From: an uncultured Spirochaetales bacterium
GTDB lineage: Bacteria > Spirochaetota > Spirochaetia > Sphaerochaetales > Sphaerochaetaceae
Direction of reading: 5' to 3'
Assembly (NCBI GenBank): GCA_902773355.1
Contig: CACYEI010000026.1
Coordinates: 1 to 49,458, forward strand
DNA: 49,458 bases
A model generated the notes under the pieces. That model searched no databases. It was not told the origin of the DNA and saw only the letters and a program-made list of their open reading frames with translations. Positions 1 to 8,856 of this stretch are shown piece by piece (the stretch's first letter is position 1; every line of letters begins with the position of its first letter). Position numbers and translations under genes: made by a program.

Positions 1-497
1 GCATAATAACATTTACTTAATTCTTCATCTTCTGAGGAAGGCCTTTCCATTATTTCCTTCAGATACAAAACTCTCTTTGTCATAATATCCATGTCTTTTT
101 TAGGATAATCTGGGAAACACTTAGCCATTACTGTTTTACAATCATCTTCATCATATATAGTAAAATTTTTTTTGAGTCCAATTTTTTCAGGAAATCTTTT
201 TAAAAGCCAAACTCCAAAAGAATGAAATGTTTTTATCATTATAGATTGGGATTCTTCCAAATCAATCATATTTCTGACTCTTTGACTCATTTCATTACAG
301 GCCTTATTTGTAAATGTTACAGCAAGAATTTCATACGGCTTATACAAATTCTCCAGAATAGCATAAACTATTTTAGAAGTAATTACTCTGGTTTTTCCAC
401 TACCTGCACCAGCAAAAACTAAAAGACTGCCTTTATTAATCTCCACAGCTTTTCTCTGTTCATTATTAAGTGTTTCTAATAACTGCTCTGTATTCAT
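1..497 (-). CDS. UvrD/PcrA-type SF1 DNA helicase, N-terminal part (cut by window edge)
   Basis: Translating the minus strand from the ATG at 497 gives 165 codons of a superfamily I 3'-5' DNA helicase of the UvrD/PcrA/Rep group, which unwinds DNA in repair and replication restart. Visible are the Q-motif region near the start (LNNEQRKAV), Walker A AGAGSGKT at residues 29-36 and motif Ia TFTNKACNEM at 61-70, followed by a FHSFG segment. The rest of the gene lies beyond the left edge. The ATG overlaps the TGA of the upstream rimO by 4 nt (ATGA), so the two are probably co-transcribed and translationally coupled. The family is clear; whether it is PcrA, UvrD or Rep cannot be decided from this fragment. 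Confidence 0.9.
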   Translation of the reverse strand, partial: MNTEQLLETLNNEQRKAVEINKGSLLVFAGAGSGKTRVITSKIVYAILENLYKPYEILAVTFTNKACNEMSQRVRNMIDLEESQSIMIKTFHSFGVWLLKRFPEKIGLKKNFTIYDEDDCKTVMAKCFPDYPKKDMDIMTKRVLYLKEIMERPSSEDEELSKCYY

Positions 498-1804
498 ATT
501 TTTATTGCCTTAAGGTCAATTCCGCTTATACCTGTTATATGGCACATATATATTTCACCACATTTTAAATTCTCTCCGCTGACTACTGTGAGTCCATCCA
601 CTTCTGGAGCCTGAGCATACATTCTACCAATATACAAATCTTCATTTTTTATTTTTTCTTCTATTATTACCGGATATGTTTTATCTATAAAATTTTTAAG
701 TTCTTTTTCTGTTATTTTTTTCTGGATCTTTTCCAGTTTGTTTTTCCATTTCTTACTTTCTTTATTAAGTATCTTATATTCATTTTCATCTATCATTTCA
801 TATGCTTTGGTATTTTCTTCAAGTGAATATAAAAAAGAACCCATCCATGTAAAATGACATTTTTCTATAAATTCAATAAGTTCATTAAAACAATTCTCAT
901 TATCTGACGGAAAACCTAACATAAGAGTAGTTCTGATTACTGCATCTGGAATTTCTTCTTTTATCATGGTAACCATGTCTAAATACTGATTAAAATTTCC
1001 CTTTCTACCCATTTTTTTCAATAGTTCCTCATTACAGTGCTGAAAAGGGATATCAAAATAATGAAGAACCTTATCACATTTTTTTATTGTTTTTATCAAT
1101 TCTGGTGTAATATAATCTGGATGTAAGTACAGCAATCTTATCTTAAAATTCAACCTCATTTCATTTAAATATTCCAATAAATCTATAAATCCAACATTAA
1201 TATCAGTTTTTAAATCCAAACCATAGGAACATAAATCCTGTGCTATAAGATTTATCTCTTTAACTCCAGTTTTTACTAAACTTTCAACTTCTTTCAAGAC
1301 ATCCGAAAGGTTTTTACTTCTAAGACTTCCTCTTATATTTGGAATGGCACAAAAACTACACCTATGATTACAACCTTCAGATATTTTCACATAGGCACTT
1401 CCAGGATAATTCATCAGGTACTTTCTGATTTCATTTGTTGGAGCAGAATAACCTGGATTAAGAGATTTTAAATCATTTACCACATCTTTTATTTTACTTA
1501 AATCTCTATTTCCAAAAACAGCATCTGCTTCTTTCAGTTGTTCTGTAAGTTCATTAAAATACCTTTGGGCTAAACATCCAGCTAGAATAATTTTAGCATT
1601 AGGATAACTATTCTTTAATTTAAAAAACACATTTATGGATTCTTCTTTAGCTGATTCAATAAAACCGCATGTATTAACTATTATCAAAGAAGCCTTAGAT
1701 GCATCTTTAACCAACTTATATTCATTACTCAAATAGCCATAAAGAACCTCTGAGTCCACCTGATTTTTTGCACAACCTAAGCTCTCAATATAAACACTTT
1801 TCAT
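494..1804 (-). CDS. rimO: Ribosomal protein S12 methylthiotransferase RimO
   Basis: Radical-SAM enzyme with two Fe-S clusters that methylthiolates an aspartate of ribosomal protein S12. The N-terminal UPF0004 domain has its three cysteines at C11 (LGCAKNQVD), C46 (VNTCGF) and C77 (LAGCLAQRY). The radical-SAM CxxxCxxC is at C145/C149/C152 (CNHRCSFC), and a C-terminal TRAM-like region ends the protein. The LGCAKNQVDSE start and the 436-residue length favour RimO over the tRNA enzyme MiaB. The gene lies just upstream of the helicase (4-nt overlap). There is no strong Shine-Dalgarno; the leader holds a 17-bp direct duplication. Confidence 0.95.
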   Translation of the reverse strand: MKSVYIESLGCAKNQVDSEVLYGYLSNEYKLVKDASKASLIIVNTCGFIESAKEESINVFFKLKNSYPNAKIILAGCLAQRYFNELTEQLKEADAVFGNRDLSKIKDVVNDLKSLNPGYSAPTNEIRKYLMNYPGSAYVKISEGCNHRCSFCAIPNIRGSLRSKNLSDVLKEVESLVKTGVKEINLIAQDLCSYGLDLKTDINVGFIDLLEYLNEMRLNFKIRLLYLHPDYITPELIKTIKKCDKVLHYFDIPFQHCNEELLKKMGRKGNFNQYLDMVTMIKEEIPDAVIRTTLMLGFPSDNENCFNELIEFIEKCHFTWMGSFLYSLEENTKAYEMIDENEYKILNKESKKWKNKLEKIQKKITEKELKNFIDKTYPVIIEEKIKNEDLYIGRMYAQAPEVDGLTVVSGENLKCGEIYMCHITGISGIDLKAIKI

Positions 1805-1807
1805 ATT

Positions 1808-1841
1808 CTTTTTTCATCTAATTACTTTTTTCATCTAATTT
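1808..1841. repeat. 17-bp direct duplication in the rimO leader
   Basis: Two near-identical 17-bp units (cttttttcatctaatta, then the same ending in t) lie at 1808-1824 and 1825-1841, immediately upstream of the rimO ATG at 1804. On the rimO strand the unit reads as a GATGAAAAAAG-type purine-rich stretch, so the duplication doubles the region where a ribosome-binding site would sit. Confidence 0.8.
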
Positions 1842-1852
1842 TAATTAGAATT

Positions 1853-2626
1853 TCAATTAAAACGGACATAAAACGTTATGGGCTTATGCAATAAAAGGAA
1901 ATCTATTAAAGGAAATGTAAATTCTACTTCACCATTTCCAATTTTTTTCCCATTTGTCAGCTGAATTTTCATTCCAGCTGGCAAGGAAAGATGAATAGTT
2001 ACACTTGAATTATCAATACTTTCCGGCCCATCTTCTCCTAAAATAAAAGAAACAAGTTCTTTATAATCATCTTCAGTTAAATAATCATAAGGCGGATTAT
2101 TATAAATTGGTCCCCATACCATAAAGGATTCTTCTGCTAAAAATGGTACTATCTTACACAAGACATCATAATTTGAAAGACTTATATTCAACTTTAATTC
2201 TTTATATGATGAAGTTTCATTTATGGTAATCAGATCCTGATCTGGATAATCAGAAGATAGCTGTTTAATCAATTTCTGAAAATCTGTAAACCCAAAAGTT
2301 CCTAAATACTTATTATCTTCCACTGGCTTAAAGTTAACACTATAAGCATAATCCGTTTTAGATAAATTTTCAGAAAAGTTGGAAATGGCTACATCAATTA
2401 TTGGATCACCTTTATCATCACTCCACGAATACATGTCTTCAACTACACCAACAAAAAAATCATAAACCTGTAAGTCTGTTTTACTACTTCCTTTAAGTGG
2501 AGATGAAGATGTGTAATTAATGTTTTGAGTAACAACACATGATGAAAAAGTAAATGCAAAAATTAGGAATAATACAAGAGATAAACAAATTAGTAGTAAA
2601 CTTTTCTTTTTTAACATCTTAAACAT
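1853..2626 (-). CDS. Probable lipoprotein, unknown function
   Basis: 257 residues with a basic N-terminus (MFKMLKKKS), a long hydrophobic stretch and a lipobox-like FSSC that puts the lipidated cysteine at C30, so this is probably an envelope lipoprotein. The mature part is acidic and Asp/Ser/Asn-rich, and no domain is recognised. It starts 3 nt after the ychF stop and ends about 50 nt before rimO, so it is probably part of the ychF-rimO-helicase transcription unit. The start could be M1 (2626) or M4 (2617); neither has a convincing Shine-Dalgarno. The family appears lineage-restricted, which is an inference from not recognising it. Confidence 0.8.
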   Translation of the reverse strand: MFKMLKKKSLLLICLSLVLFLIFAFTFSSCVVTQNINYTSSSPLKGSSKTDLQVYDFFVGVVEDMYSWSDDKGDPIIDVAISNFSENLSKTDYAYSVNFKPVEDNKYLGTFGFTDFQKLIKQLSSDYPDQDLITINETSSYKELKLNISLSNYDVLCKIVPFLAEESFMVWGPIYNNPPYDYLTEDDYKELVSFILGEDGPESIDNSSVTIHLSLPAGMKIQLTNGKKIGNGEVEFTFPLIDFLLLHKPITFYVRFN

Positions 2627-2629
2627 TAC

Positions 2630-3706
2630 TTAAACATTAAATCTAAAGTGAATAATATCTCCATCCTGAACTGTGTAATCCTTACCTTCAAGTCTAAGCT
2701 TTCCAGCTTCTTTAACTTTCTGTTCAGTACCATATTTCACTAAATCATCATAACCATAGACTTCAGCTCTGATAAAGCCTTTTTCAAAGTCAGTATGTAT
2801 TATACCCGCAGTCTGAGGAGCTTTAGAACCTGCTTTAAAGGTCCACGCTCTGTCTTCATCACTTCCTACAGTAAAAAATGTCATTAAACCTAGTGTTTTA
2901 TAAGCTGTCTTTATTAAACTTACCAGCCCACTTTCCTTTAAGTTTAATGCCTGCCTAAGCTCCTGTCTGTCTTTTTCATCTAATAATGCTAATTCCGCTT
3001 CATTTTTACCTGATATAACTATAACTTCTGCATTTTCTGTCTGTGCAAATTCTTTAACCTGCTTTACGTAATCATTTTCACTTTCTACTTCATCTACATT
3101 ACAGACATAAATAACGGGCTTTACTGTAAGTAAGTGCAGATCTGATAAAATATCCTTCTCTTCTTCATTTAGAGTTATAAGTCTTTTATCATGTTCCAAC
3201 ATATCCATAGCTTTTTCATAAACTGAAATAAACTTGGTTTCTTTATTTGTTCTAGCTATTTTAGCCTGCTTTTCATATCTTCTTTGGATGGTTTCCAAAT
3301 CAGATAAAGCTAATTCTGTATTTATGGTAGCTATATCAGACACAGGGTCTATTTTATTATTAACATGTATTATGTCTGGGTTTTCAAAACATCTAACCAC
3401 ATGAGCTATAACTCCAACTTCCCTTATATTAGCTAAAAATTTATTTCCTAAACCTTCACCTTTAGAGGCACCTGCTACAAGTCCAGCTATATCTACAAAC
3501 TGAGTTATTGCTGGAATAACTTTTTTAGCTGGAATTAAAGAAGCAATCTTATCAAGCCTTTCATCAGGAACATTTACCACACCAACATTTGGCTCTATGG
3601 TGCAAAATGGATAATTTGCTGAATCAACACTTGCTCCGCTTAATGCTGAAAAAATAGTGCTTTTACCTACATTTGGCAAGCCTACTATACCACAGTTCAA
3701 GCTCAT
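2630..3706 (-). CDS. ychF: Redox-regulated ATPase YchF (Obg-family)
   Basis: Universally conserved P-loop protein of the Obg/TRAFAC class that binds ATP rather than GTP and associates with ribosomes. G1 is GLPNVGKST at residues 9-17 and the G3 region is DIAG at 72-75. The G4 position reads NVDE instead of NKxD, which is the usual YchF feature explaining adenine preference. A TGS domain forms the C-terminus (DYTVQDGDIIHFRFNV). 358 residues matches the family. A strong Shine-Dalgarno, GGAGGAG, precedes the ATG. The lipoprotein gene follows directly. Confidence 0.97.
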   Translation of the reverse strand: MSLNCGIVGLPNVGKSTIFSALSGASVDSANYPFCTIEPNVGVVNVPDERLDKIASLIPAKKVIPAITQFVDIAGLVAGASKGEGLGNKFLANIREVGVIAHVVRCFENPDIIHVNNKIDPVSDIATINTELALSDLETIQRRYEKQAKIARTNKETKFISVYEKAMDMLEHDKRLITLNEEEKDILSDLHLLTVKPVIYVCNVDEVESENDYVKQVKEFAQTENAEVIVISGKNEAELALLDEKDRQELRQALNLKESGLVSLIKTAYKTLGLMTFFTVGSDEDRAWTFKAGSKAPQTAGIIHTDFEKGFIRAEVYGYDDLVKYGTEQKVKEAGKLRLEGKDYTVQDGDIIHFRFNV

Positions 3707-3763
3707 ATCTCCTCCAAACAGATTAGACTAAATAATACTGGATACCATAATTTATTTCAATTA

Positions 3764-5062
3764 TTACAAGAACATGCACATATAAACTGGGAAGTACACT
3801 GTTTTATCTTTAACGGTAACGTTATAATTATTAAAAACAATAGCTTTATCAATTTCAAAATCTTTTATATTTAATAGATTATTTAATGCACTGTGAAAAG
3901 TGTAATTTTTTCCACTTTTTATTTCTAATGGTAAAACTTTTCCCATATTTTCTAACAAAAAATCTATCTCACCTAATTTATGACTATTGTAGAAATATAA
4001 CTTATATCCATGTGCATATAATTCCTGAGCTACAGCATTTTCATATACTCCACCATAATTTATTTTTTTAGTATCCAATAACAAATCTAATTTTAAGTTT
4101 TTTCCATACATACATGTAAGAAGCCCAATATCTGAGTAATATAATTTAATTAAGGAACTTTTTTTGTTTAATAAAAGTGGTATCTTAGGTTCTGTTGAAT
4201 TATATACTGAAATGATAACTCCAGCATTATCCAACCATAAAAAACTGTCTTCCATTCTCTCAGCTTTTAAACCCTTTTTTAAATCCGCATAAATAAAACG
4301 TCTGTTTTGTTTTAGTAACTGAGATGGTATTAAATCATAAATATTTTTTAAAATGAGTTTTTTACTCTCCATTTCATATTTAGTGAAATCTCGTTTGTAT
4401 TGAAAAATAACATTTTCCTGAATGTTATAAACTTCACTAATATTATTTGTATTAAAATACTCATATACTGCAGCAGGCATTCCTCCTATAATTAGATATT
4501 TTCTAAAATGCCTTAACATTACAGAATGAACTGTATCTGAAACAGGTTTTTCATCCATGAAACAATCATTTAAATAACTAATGGATTTATCTGTTATATC
4601 AGAAGCCCAAAGAAATTCCTGAAAATCTAAAGGAAACATCTGTATTTCATCCAAATAACCTACTGGTACAGATCTTAAATCATTTAGCTCTATGCCTAAA
4701 AGAGAACCGCTTAGAATATATTTGTAACTTCCTTCATCTACCCAAAATTTTATTTTAGTAAGTATATCTTTACACTGCTGAACTTCATCAATAAAAATAA
4801 TACTTTCATTTTTTTTAAATACATAACCAACTGCAAGTGACAGATTTAATTCTAAATCAGTTACGGAATTACTTTCTGCAAACACGTTAACCAAAAAAGG
4901 TTTTTCTATTAAATTTATCTCCAGGTAATTACAATTAAGACTTTTTAAACATTCTCTAATAATGAAAGTCTTTCCAACCTGTCTAGCACCACTTACAAGT
5001 AGAGCATTTTTACCATATTTAATCCATTTAATTATTTTTTCAGATGCTTTTCTCTTTAACAT
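3764..5062 (-). CDS. AAA ATPase with DUF4143 and nuclease-like C-terminus
   Basis: 432-residue ATPase of the AAA_14/DUF4143 family, common in gut and oral bacteria but without a firm function. Walker A is GARQVGKT at residues 25-32, followed by a Walker B-type IIFIDEVQQ, a GGMPAAV segment opening the DUF4143 region, and near the C-terminus GEIDFLL...LEIKSGK. The latter gives D367, E380 and K382 in a PD-(D/E)XK-like arrangement. No partner gene is nearby; ychF lies downstream after a 57-nt gap. No Shine-Dalgarno is evident. The upstream region carries a 32-bp tandem repeat with two -35/-10 pairs, unlike any other gene here. A role in defence or mobile-DNA handling has been suspected for the family but cannot be shown from this sequence. 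Confidence 0.88.
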   Translation of the reverse strand: MLKRKASEKIIKWIKYGKNALLVSGARQVGKTFIIRECLKSLNCNYLEINLIEKPFLVNVFAESNSVTDLELNLSLAVGYVFKKNESIIFIDEVQQCKDILTKIKFWVDEGSYKYILSGSLLGIELNDLRSVPVGYLDEIQMFPLDFQEFLWASDITDKSISYLNDCFMDEKPVSDTVHSVMLRHFRKYLIIGGMPAAVYEYFNTNNISEVYNIQENVIFQYKRDFTKYEMESKKLILKNIYDLIPSQLLKQNRRFIYADLKKGLKAERMEDSFLWLDNAGVIISVYNSTEPKIPLLLNKKSSLIKLYYSDIGLLTCMYGKNLKLDLLLDTKKINYGGVYENAVAQELYAHGYKLYFYNSHKLGEIDFLLENMGKVLPLEIKSGKNYTFHSALNNLLNIKDFEIDKAIVFNNYNVTVKDKTVYFPVYMCMFL

Positions 5063-5071
5063 TTATTATAT

Positions 5072-5151
5072 TTTTTCCACTTTTTCAATCAATTTTAAGC
5101 CAATTTTTCCACTTTTTCAATCAATTTTAAGCCAATTTTTCCACTTTTTCA
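5072..5151. repeat. 32-bp tandem repeat, 2.5 copies, upstream of AAA/DUF4143 gene
   Basis: Two perfect 32-bp units at 5072-5103 and 5104-5135, plus a 16-bp partial copy at 5136-5151. Each unit contains tttttccactttttcaatc followed by aattttaagccaa. It directly precedes the ATPase start codon at 5062. Confidence 0.95.
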
Positions 5152-5152
5152 G
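5092..5152 (-). promoter_or_regulatory. Duplicated sigma-70-type promoter for the AAA/DUF4143 gene
   Basis: On the minus strand each repeat unit reads TTGAAA, 17 bp, TAAAAT. The proximal copy has its -35 at 5115-5120 and -10 at 5092-5097. The distal copy has CTGAAA at 5147-5152 and -10 at 5124-5129. The proximal promoter would start transcription about 20-25 nt before the ATG. The match is by eye; no transcript data. Confidence 0.55.
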
Positions 5153-5182
5153 TTGAGAAAGAGAAAAAAATAGAATCAAATT

Positions 5183-5398
5183 ATGAATTTTTCCTCTCTT
5201 ATCTTCCCCTTCTTATTCCTACCTATAGCTTTTATTATTTACCATTTAAGTAAAGATAAATATCAAAATACAAACTATGAACTTGTACAGAAAAGTTTTA
5301 TAGAAGAATATGAGCCAGATGCAGTAATACTAATTTGGTATCCTAGACATCTTGAGTCCAAATTTGGACGTTTTGCAGGTAATACCGACACTGAATAA
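5183..5398 (+). pseudogene. Fusion relic: MBOAT acyltransferase N-terminus joined to a DHHW/SGNH-like C-terminus
   Basis: A 71-codon open frame. Its first ~25 residues (MNFSSLIFPFLFLPIAFIIY) look like the start of membrane-bound O-acyltransferases of the AlgI/DltB type, which typically begin with an FSSLxFLFLFLP hydrophobic helix. The remainder (FIEEYEPDAVILIWYPRHLE) resembles the C-terminal end of the DltD/AlgX-like or DHHW secreted partner that usually follows an MBOAT gene. The simplest reading is that an mboat-partner pair collapsed by an in-frame deletion, leaving both termini fused. A genuine small membrane protein cannot be excluded. It lies between the divergent ATPase promoter and the UPF0158 gene, with no Shine-Dalgarno. 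Confidence 0.45.
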
Positions 5399-5421
5399 CT
5401 ATTTTTAAATAAAAATAATGA

Positions 5422-6198
5422 TTATAAATATTCCAGATCTGAAGTATCTTCTGGTGATATGGTGTGATTTGTAACTTCTATCTTGTCCTTATTTTTATCA
5501 AATACATATATGTTAGTAACTCTTTTAGATGATAAAAATGTTAGAAAAGCCTTTTTTATATTAATTTTTATATAATCAACATTAGAAATAAAAGAAGACT
5601 TAAAAATATATGCTGTTTTTTTTCCATCATCCACTGAATAAATAAAATATCCTACAAGCTTATCTTCATAAATGACGCTAAATTTATATAAAGCGCTAAA
5701 TAATTCATTAAACTTATTTAAAAAGTCATCTTCAAAATCATAAAAAACCAATATTTCATCTTTACATATAAAATCATTACAATCAGGTAAATTTGATAAT
5801 AATACATACTGAATATCTGATATGGCTTTTCCAAACCAGTCAGAAATATATTCCGCCATCTTTTTCTCTTTAAATTTATACCAATCATTAGTTAAATCAA
5901 GTGCCTTAATTTTTTCTTTGAATAATTTAAAAACCCCATGATTACCTGATTTAAAAACATTAGAAAGATCTTTATTATTTGTTTCTTTAGAAAATGACAA
6001 CATTAAAGAATAACCATCATTAGTTGTCCAAGATGGAAGATTTAGAGCATATGGCTGTTCAAATTCATCAAGTTTTGATTCTAAAACACATTTTCTACTT
6101 AATAAATCAAATACATAAACATTTTCCTGATCTTCCAATGCAAAAATAATATCTGAAATAATTGAAGGAGTTAAAGAAAAAAAATCAAAAGAAGACAT
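5422..6198 (-). CDS. UPF0158-family protein with acetyltransferase-like C-terminus
   Basis: 258 residues. The N-terminal ~150 residues match the UPF0158 pattern: FALEDQEN near residue 20, LPSWTTNDGYSLM from 54, then a GVFKLFKEKI and WYKFKEKKM region. The function of this family is unknown. The C-terminal ~100 residues (VIYEDKLVGYFIYS, then NIKKAFLTFL) look like the second half of a GNAT acetyltransferase fold, but no firm acetyl-CoA motif is seen. The gene follows eno on the same strand. The eno terminator U-tract runs right up to this ATG, and an in-frame TGA lies just upstream, so no earlier start exists. No Shine-Dalgarno, so expression is probably weak, regulated or by read-through. Confidence 0.7.
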   Translation of the reverse strand: MSSFDFFSLTPSIISDIIFALEDQENVYVFDLLSRKCVLESKLDEFEQPYALNLPSWTTNDGYSLMLSFSKETNNKDLSNVFKSGNHGVFKLFKEKIKALDLTNDWYKFKEKKMAEYISDWFGKAISDIQYVLLSNLPDCNDFICKDEILVFYDFEDDFLNKFNELFSALYKFSVIYEDKLVGYFIYSVDDGKKTAYIFKSSFISNVDYIKINIKKAFLTFLSSKRVTNIYVFDKNKDKIEVTNHTISPEDTSDLEYL

Positions 6199-6236
6199 AA
6201 AAAATCAAAAGCAGGAACCTAAAAATTAGGTTCCTG
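6199..6236 (-). terminator. Rho-independent terminator of eno
   Basis: Perfect 11-bp stem (caggaacctaa at 6212-6222 with ttaggttcctg at 6226-6236) around a 3-nt loop, followed on the minus strand by a T-rich run (cttttgatttttt). It lies between the eno stop and the next gene's ATG at 6198. Confidence 0.85.
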
Positions 6237-6246
6237 AAATTTACAA

Positions 6247-7584
<1,338 letters not shown>

Positions 7585-7648
7585 TCACAATCAATTTATT
7601 TACTCAACACCTTCACTTTAGTTTCAAACAGATTTCCCCTCAAACCAA

Positions 7649-7864
7649 ATGAAGTTTACAATGTTCATTATATTATTTCCCTTTTTTTATTTTGCTACAG
7701 AGCACAATCATATATGTAAAGGCGAAAAATGTATTATATGTAAATCTTTAGAAACCTCTGCGTTAACATTTAGCAGTCTTTTTATTTCCATCATATACTC
7801 CATATTTCATCTAGTACAAAAAAAATCTGATGTTTTTTCAGATTTAAAACAGTTTCCACTGTAA
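7649..7864 (+). CDS. Small Cys/His-rich membrane protein
   Basis: 71 residues: an N-terminal hydrophobic helix, then HNHICKGEKCIICK, then a second hydrophobic segment and a short polar tail. The H-C-x4-C-x2-C pattern recalls small membrane proteins with an HDCxGExCxxC motif that Firmicutes carry next to zinc-uptake genes. Here it is followed by the broken remains of a second gene of that setting. No Shine-Dalgarno precedes the ATG, so it may be a relic too. The reading frame itself is intact. Assignment to a metal-linked family is from memory of such neighbourhoods, not proven. Confidence 0.5.
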   Translation: MKFTMFIILFPFFYFATEHNHICKGEKCIICKSLETSALTFSSLFISIIYSIFHLVQKKSDVFSDLKQFPL

Positions 7865-7983
7865 TAAAAACTTTAAATTCTTTAAAAATACGTCTTAACA
7901 TTTAATTTTTAACTTTACTTTCAGCTGTTAGACCCTCAAAAACATTTAAATTTATTATTAAAAATTATTTGGAGACAAAATCA

Positions 7984-8235
7984 ATGAAAAATAAAAGGAT
8001 CTTTTGCAACTACTACAAATAAAAAAAAAATAAAAGATATTATGCATGTATAATTACTGATCAGACCCAGTGCTGCTCAGTATTTATTGAATTTGAACCA
8101 AATACAAATCTTAATTATCCAGAAGATTTCCCTGAAGAAGGTACAGAAATAATTGTTTCAGGAATTTTTGACACATACACAGAAAATACCAGGTTATACC
8201 CTACATTAAGAAATGCAGTTACAGAGTTTAAATAA
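7984..8235 (+). pseudogene. Broken gene: C-terminal part of a Firmicutes-like lipoprotein family
   Basis: From 8023 to 8235 one frame encodes about 70 residues with YYACIITDQTQCCSVFIEFE and YPEDFPEEGTEIIVSGIFDTY, then a TLRNA end. It recalls the C-terminus of a lipoprotein family (ACIIxDATACCxQGIEFE) found beside zinc transport genes in Firmicutes. There is no start codon in frame. The same frame upstream begins ATG at 7984 but stops at a TAA at 8020-8022, beside a run of ten A residues. The signal peptide and N-terminal domain are missing. Probably a decayed acquired gene; a sequencing slip in the A-run would not restore the missing N-terminus. Confidence 0.65.
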
Positions 8236-8248
8236 TTTAGAGCTTAAA

Positions 8249-8277
8249 TTTACAATCTGTAAAAAATTTAGTACAAT
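8249..8277 (+). promoter_or_regulatory. Promoter of the lptC operon, probably leaderless
   Basis: TTTACA at 8249-8254, a 17-bp spacer, then TACAAT at 8272-8277. Only 6 nt separate the -10 from the lptC ATG at 8284, so the transcript would begin at or very near the A of the ATG. No Shine-Dalgarno is present. Confidence 0.6.
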
Positions 8278-8283
8278 AAATGT

Positions 8284-8856
8284 ATGTTTGATAGACGTAT
8301 CAAATCTAGAACTGTTTTTAACATTCTCTCTTTGTTTTTGATTTTATTTTCTCTTTTCTCCTGTAGTAAAGATGATAATAGGGAAATCCCTGTCACTGAA
8401 AGAGAATTGCCTGATATGATATTGATTAATGCAGATTATACCTTTGGCCAACCAGATAAAAAACCACTTCTACTTCATGCGGACTCAATAACCATATATC
8501 CTGTTGGACAAAGAATGGAAATTCAAAAAGTCAGTTTTACCCAAAAAAGCAGCAATGAAAATTCTGACTTGATTGAACTTTCTGGAAAATGTGATTATGC
8601 AGTTTCTACTGATAATGTAAACATACAGATGACGGGAAATGTGAATTTATACAAGTATACAGATGATGTTGAAATCACATGTGAGGAATTAATATGGGAT
8701 GATAATAATCAGGAAATTAAAGCAGATGGGAATGTAACTGTAAAATATAAAAATGGAACAAGCATAACAGGAACAGGATTTAAGGCTTTATTAAACGAAA
8801 ATGTTTATGAATTTAAAACTATCTATGAAGGGAAATATACAGGTGAAGAAGAATAA
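8284..8856 (+). CDS. lptC: LptC-like lipoprotein / periplasmic transport protein
   Basis: 190 residues: basic N-terminus, hydrophobic helix and an FSC lipobox-like end (LFSLFSCSKDD), then a beta-rich OstA/LptC-type repeat region (e.g. ELSGKCDYAVSTDNVNIQMTG, trimmed here to its character). LptC normally joins the inner-membrane LptBFG extractor to the periplasmic LptA bridge. Followed by lptA and lptB, which supports the call. The cysteine at the end of the hydrophobic stretch suggests lipidation rather than the membrane anchor of enterobacterial LptC. The promoter suggests a leaderless start at 8284. Confidence 0.8.
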   Translation: MFDRRIKSRTVFNILSLFLILFSLFSCSKDDNREIPVTERELPDMILINADYTFGQPDKKPLLLHADSITIYPVGQRMEIQKVSFTQKSSNENSDLIELSGKCDYAVSTDNVNIQMTGNVNLYKYTDDVEITCEELIWDDNNQEIKADGNVTVKYKNGTSITGTGFKALLNENVYEFKTIYEGKYTGEEE

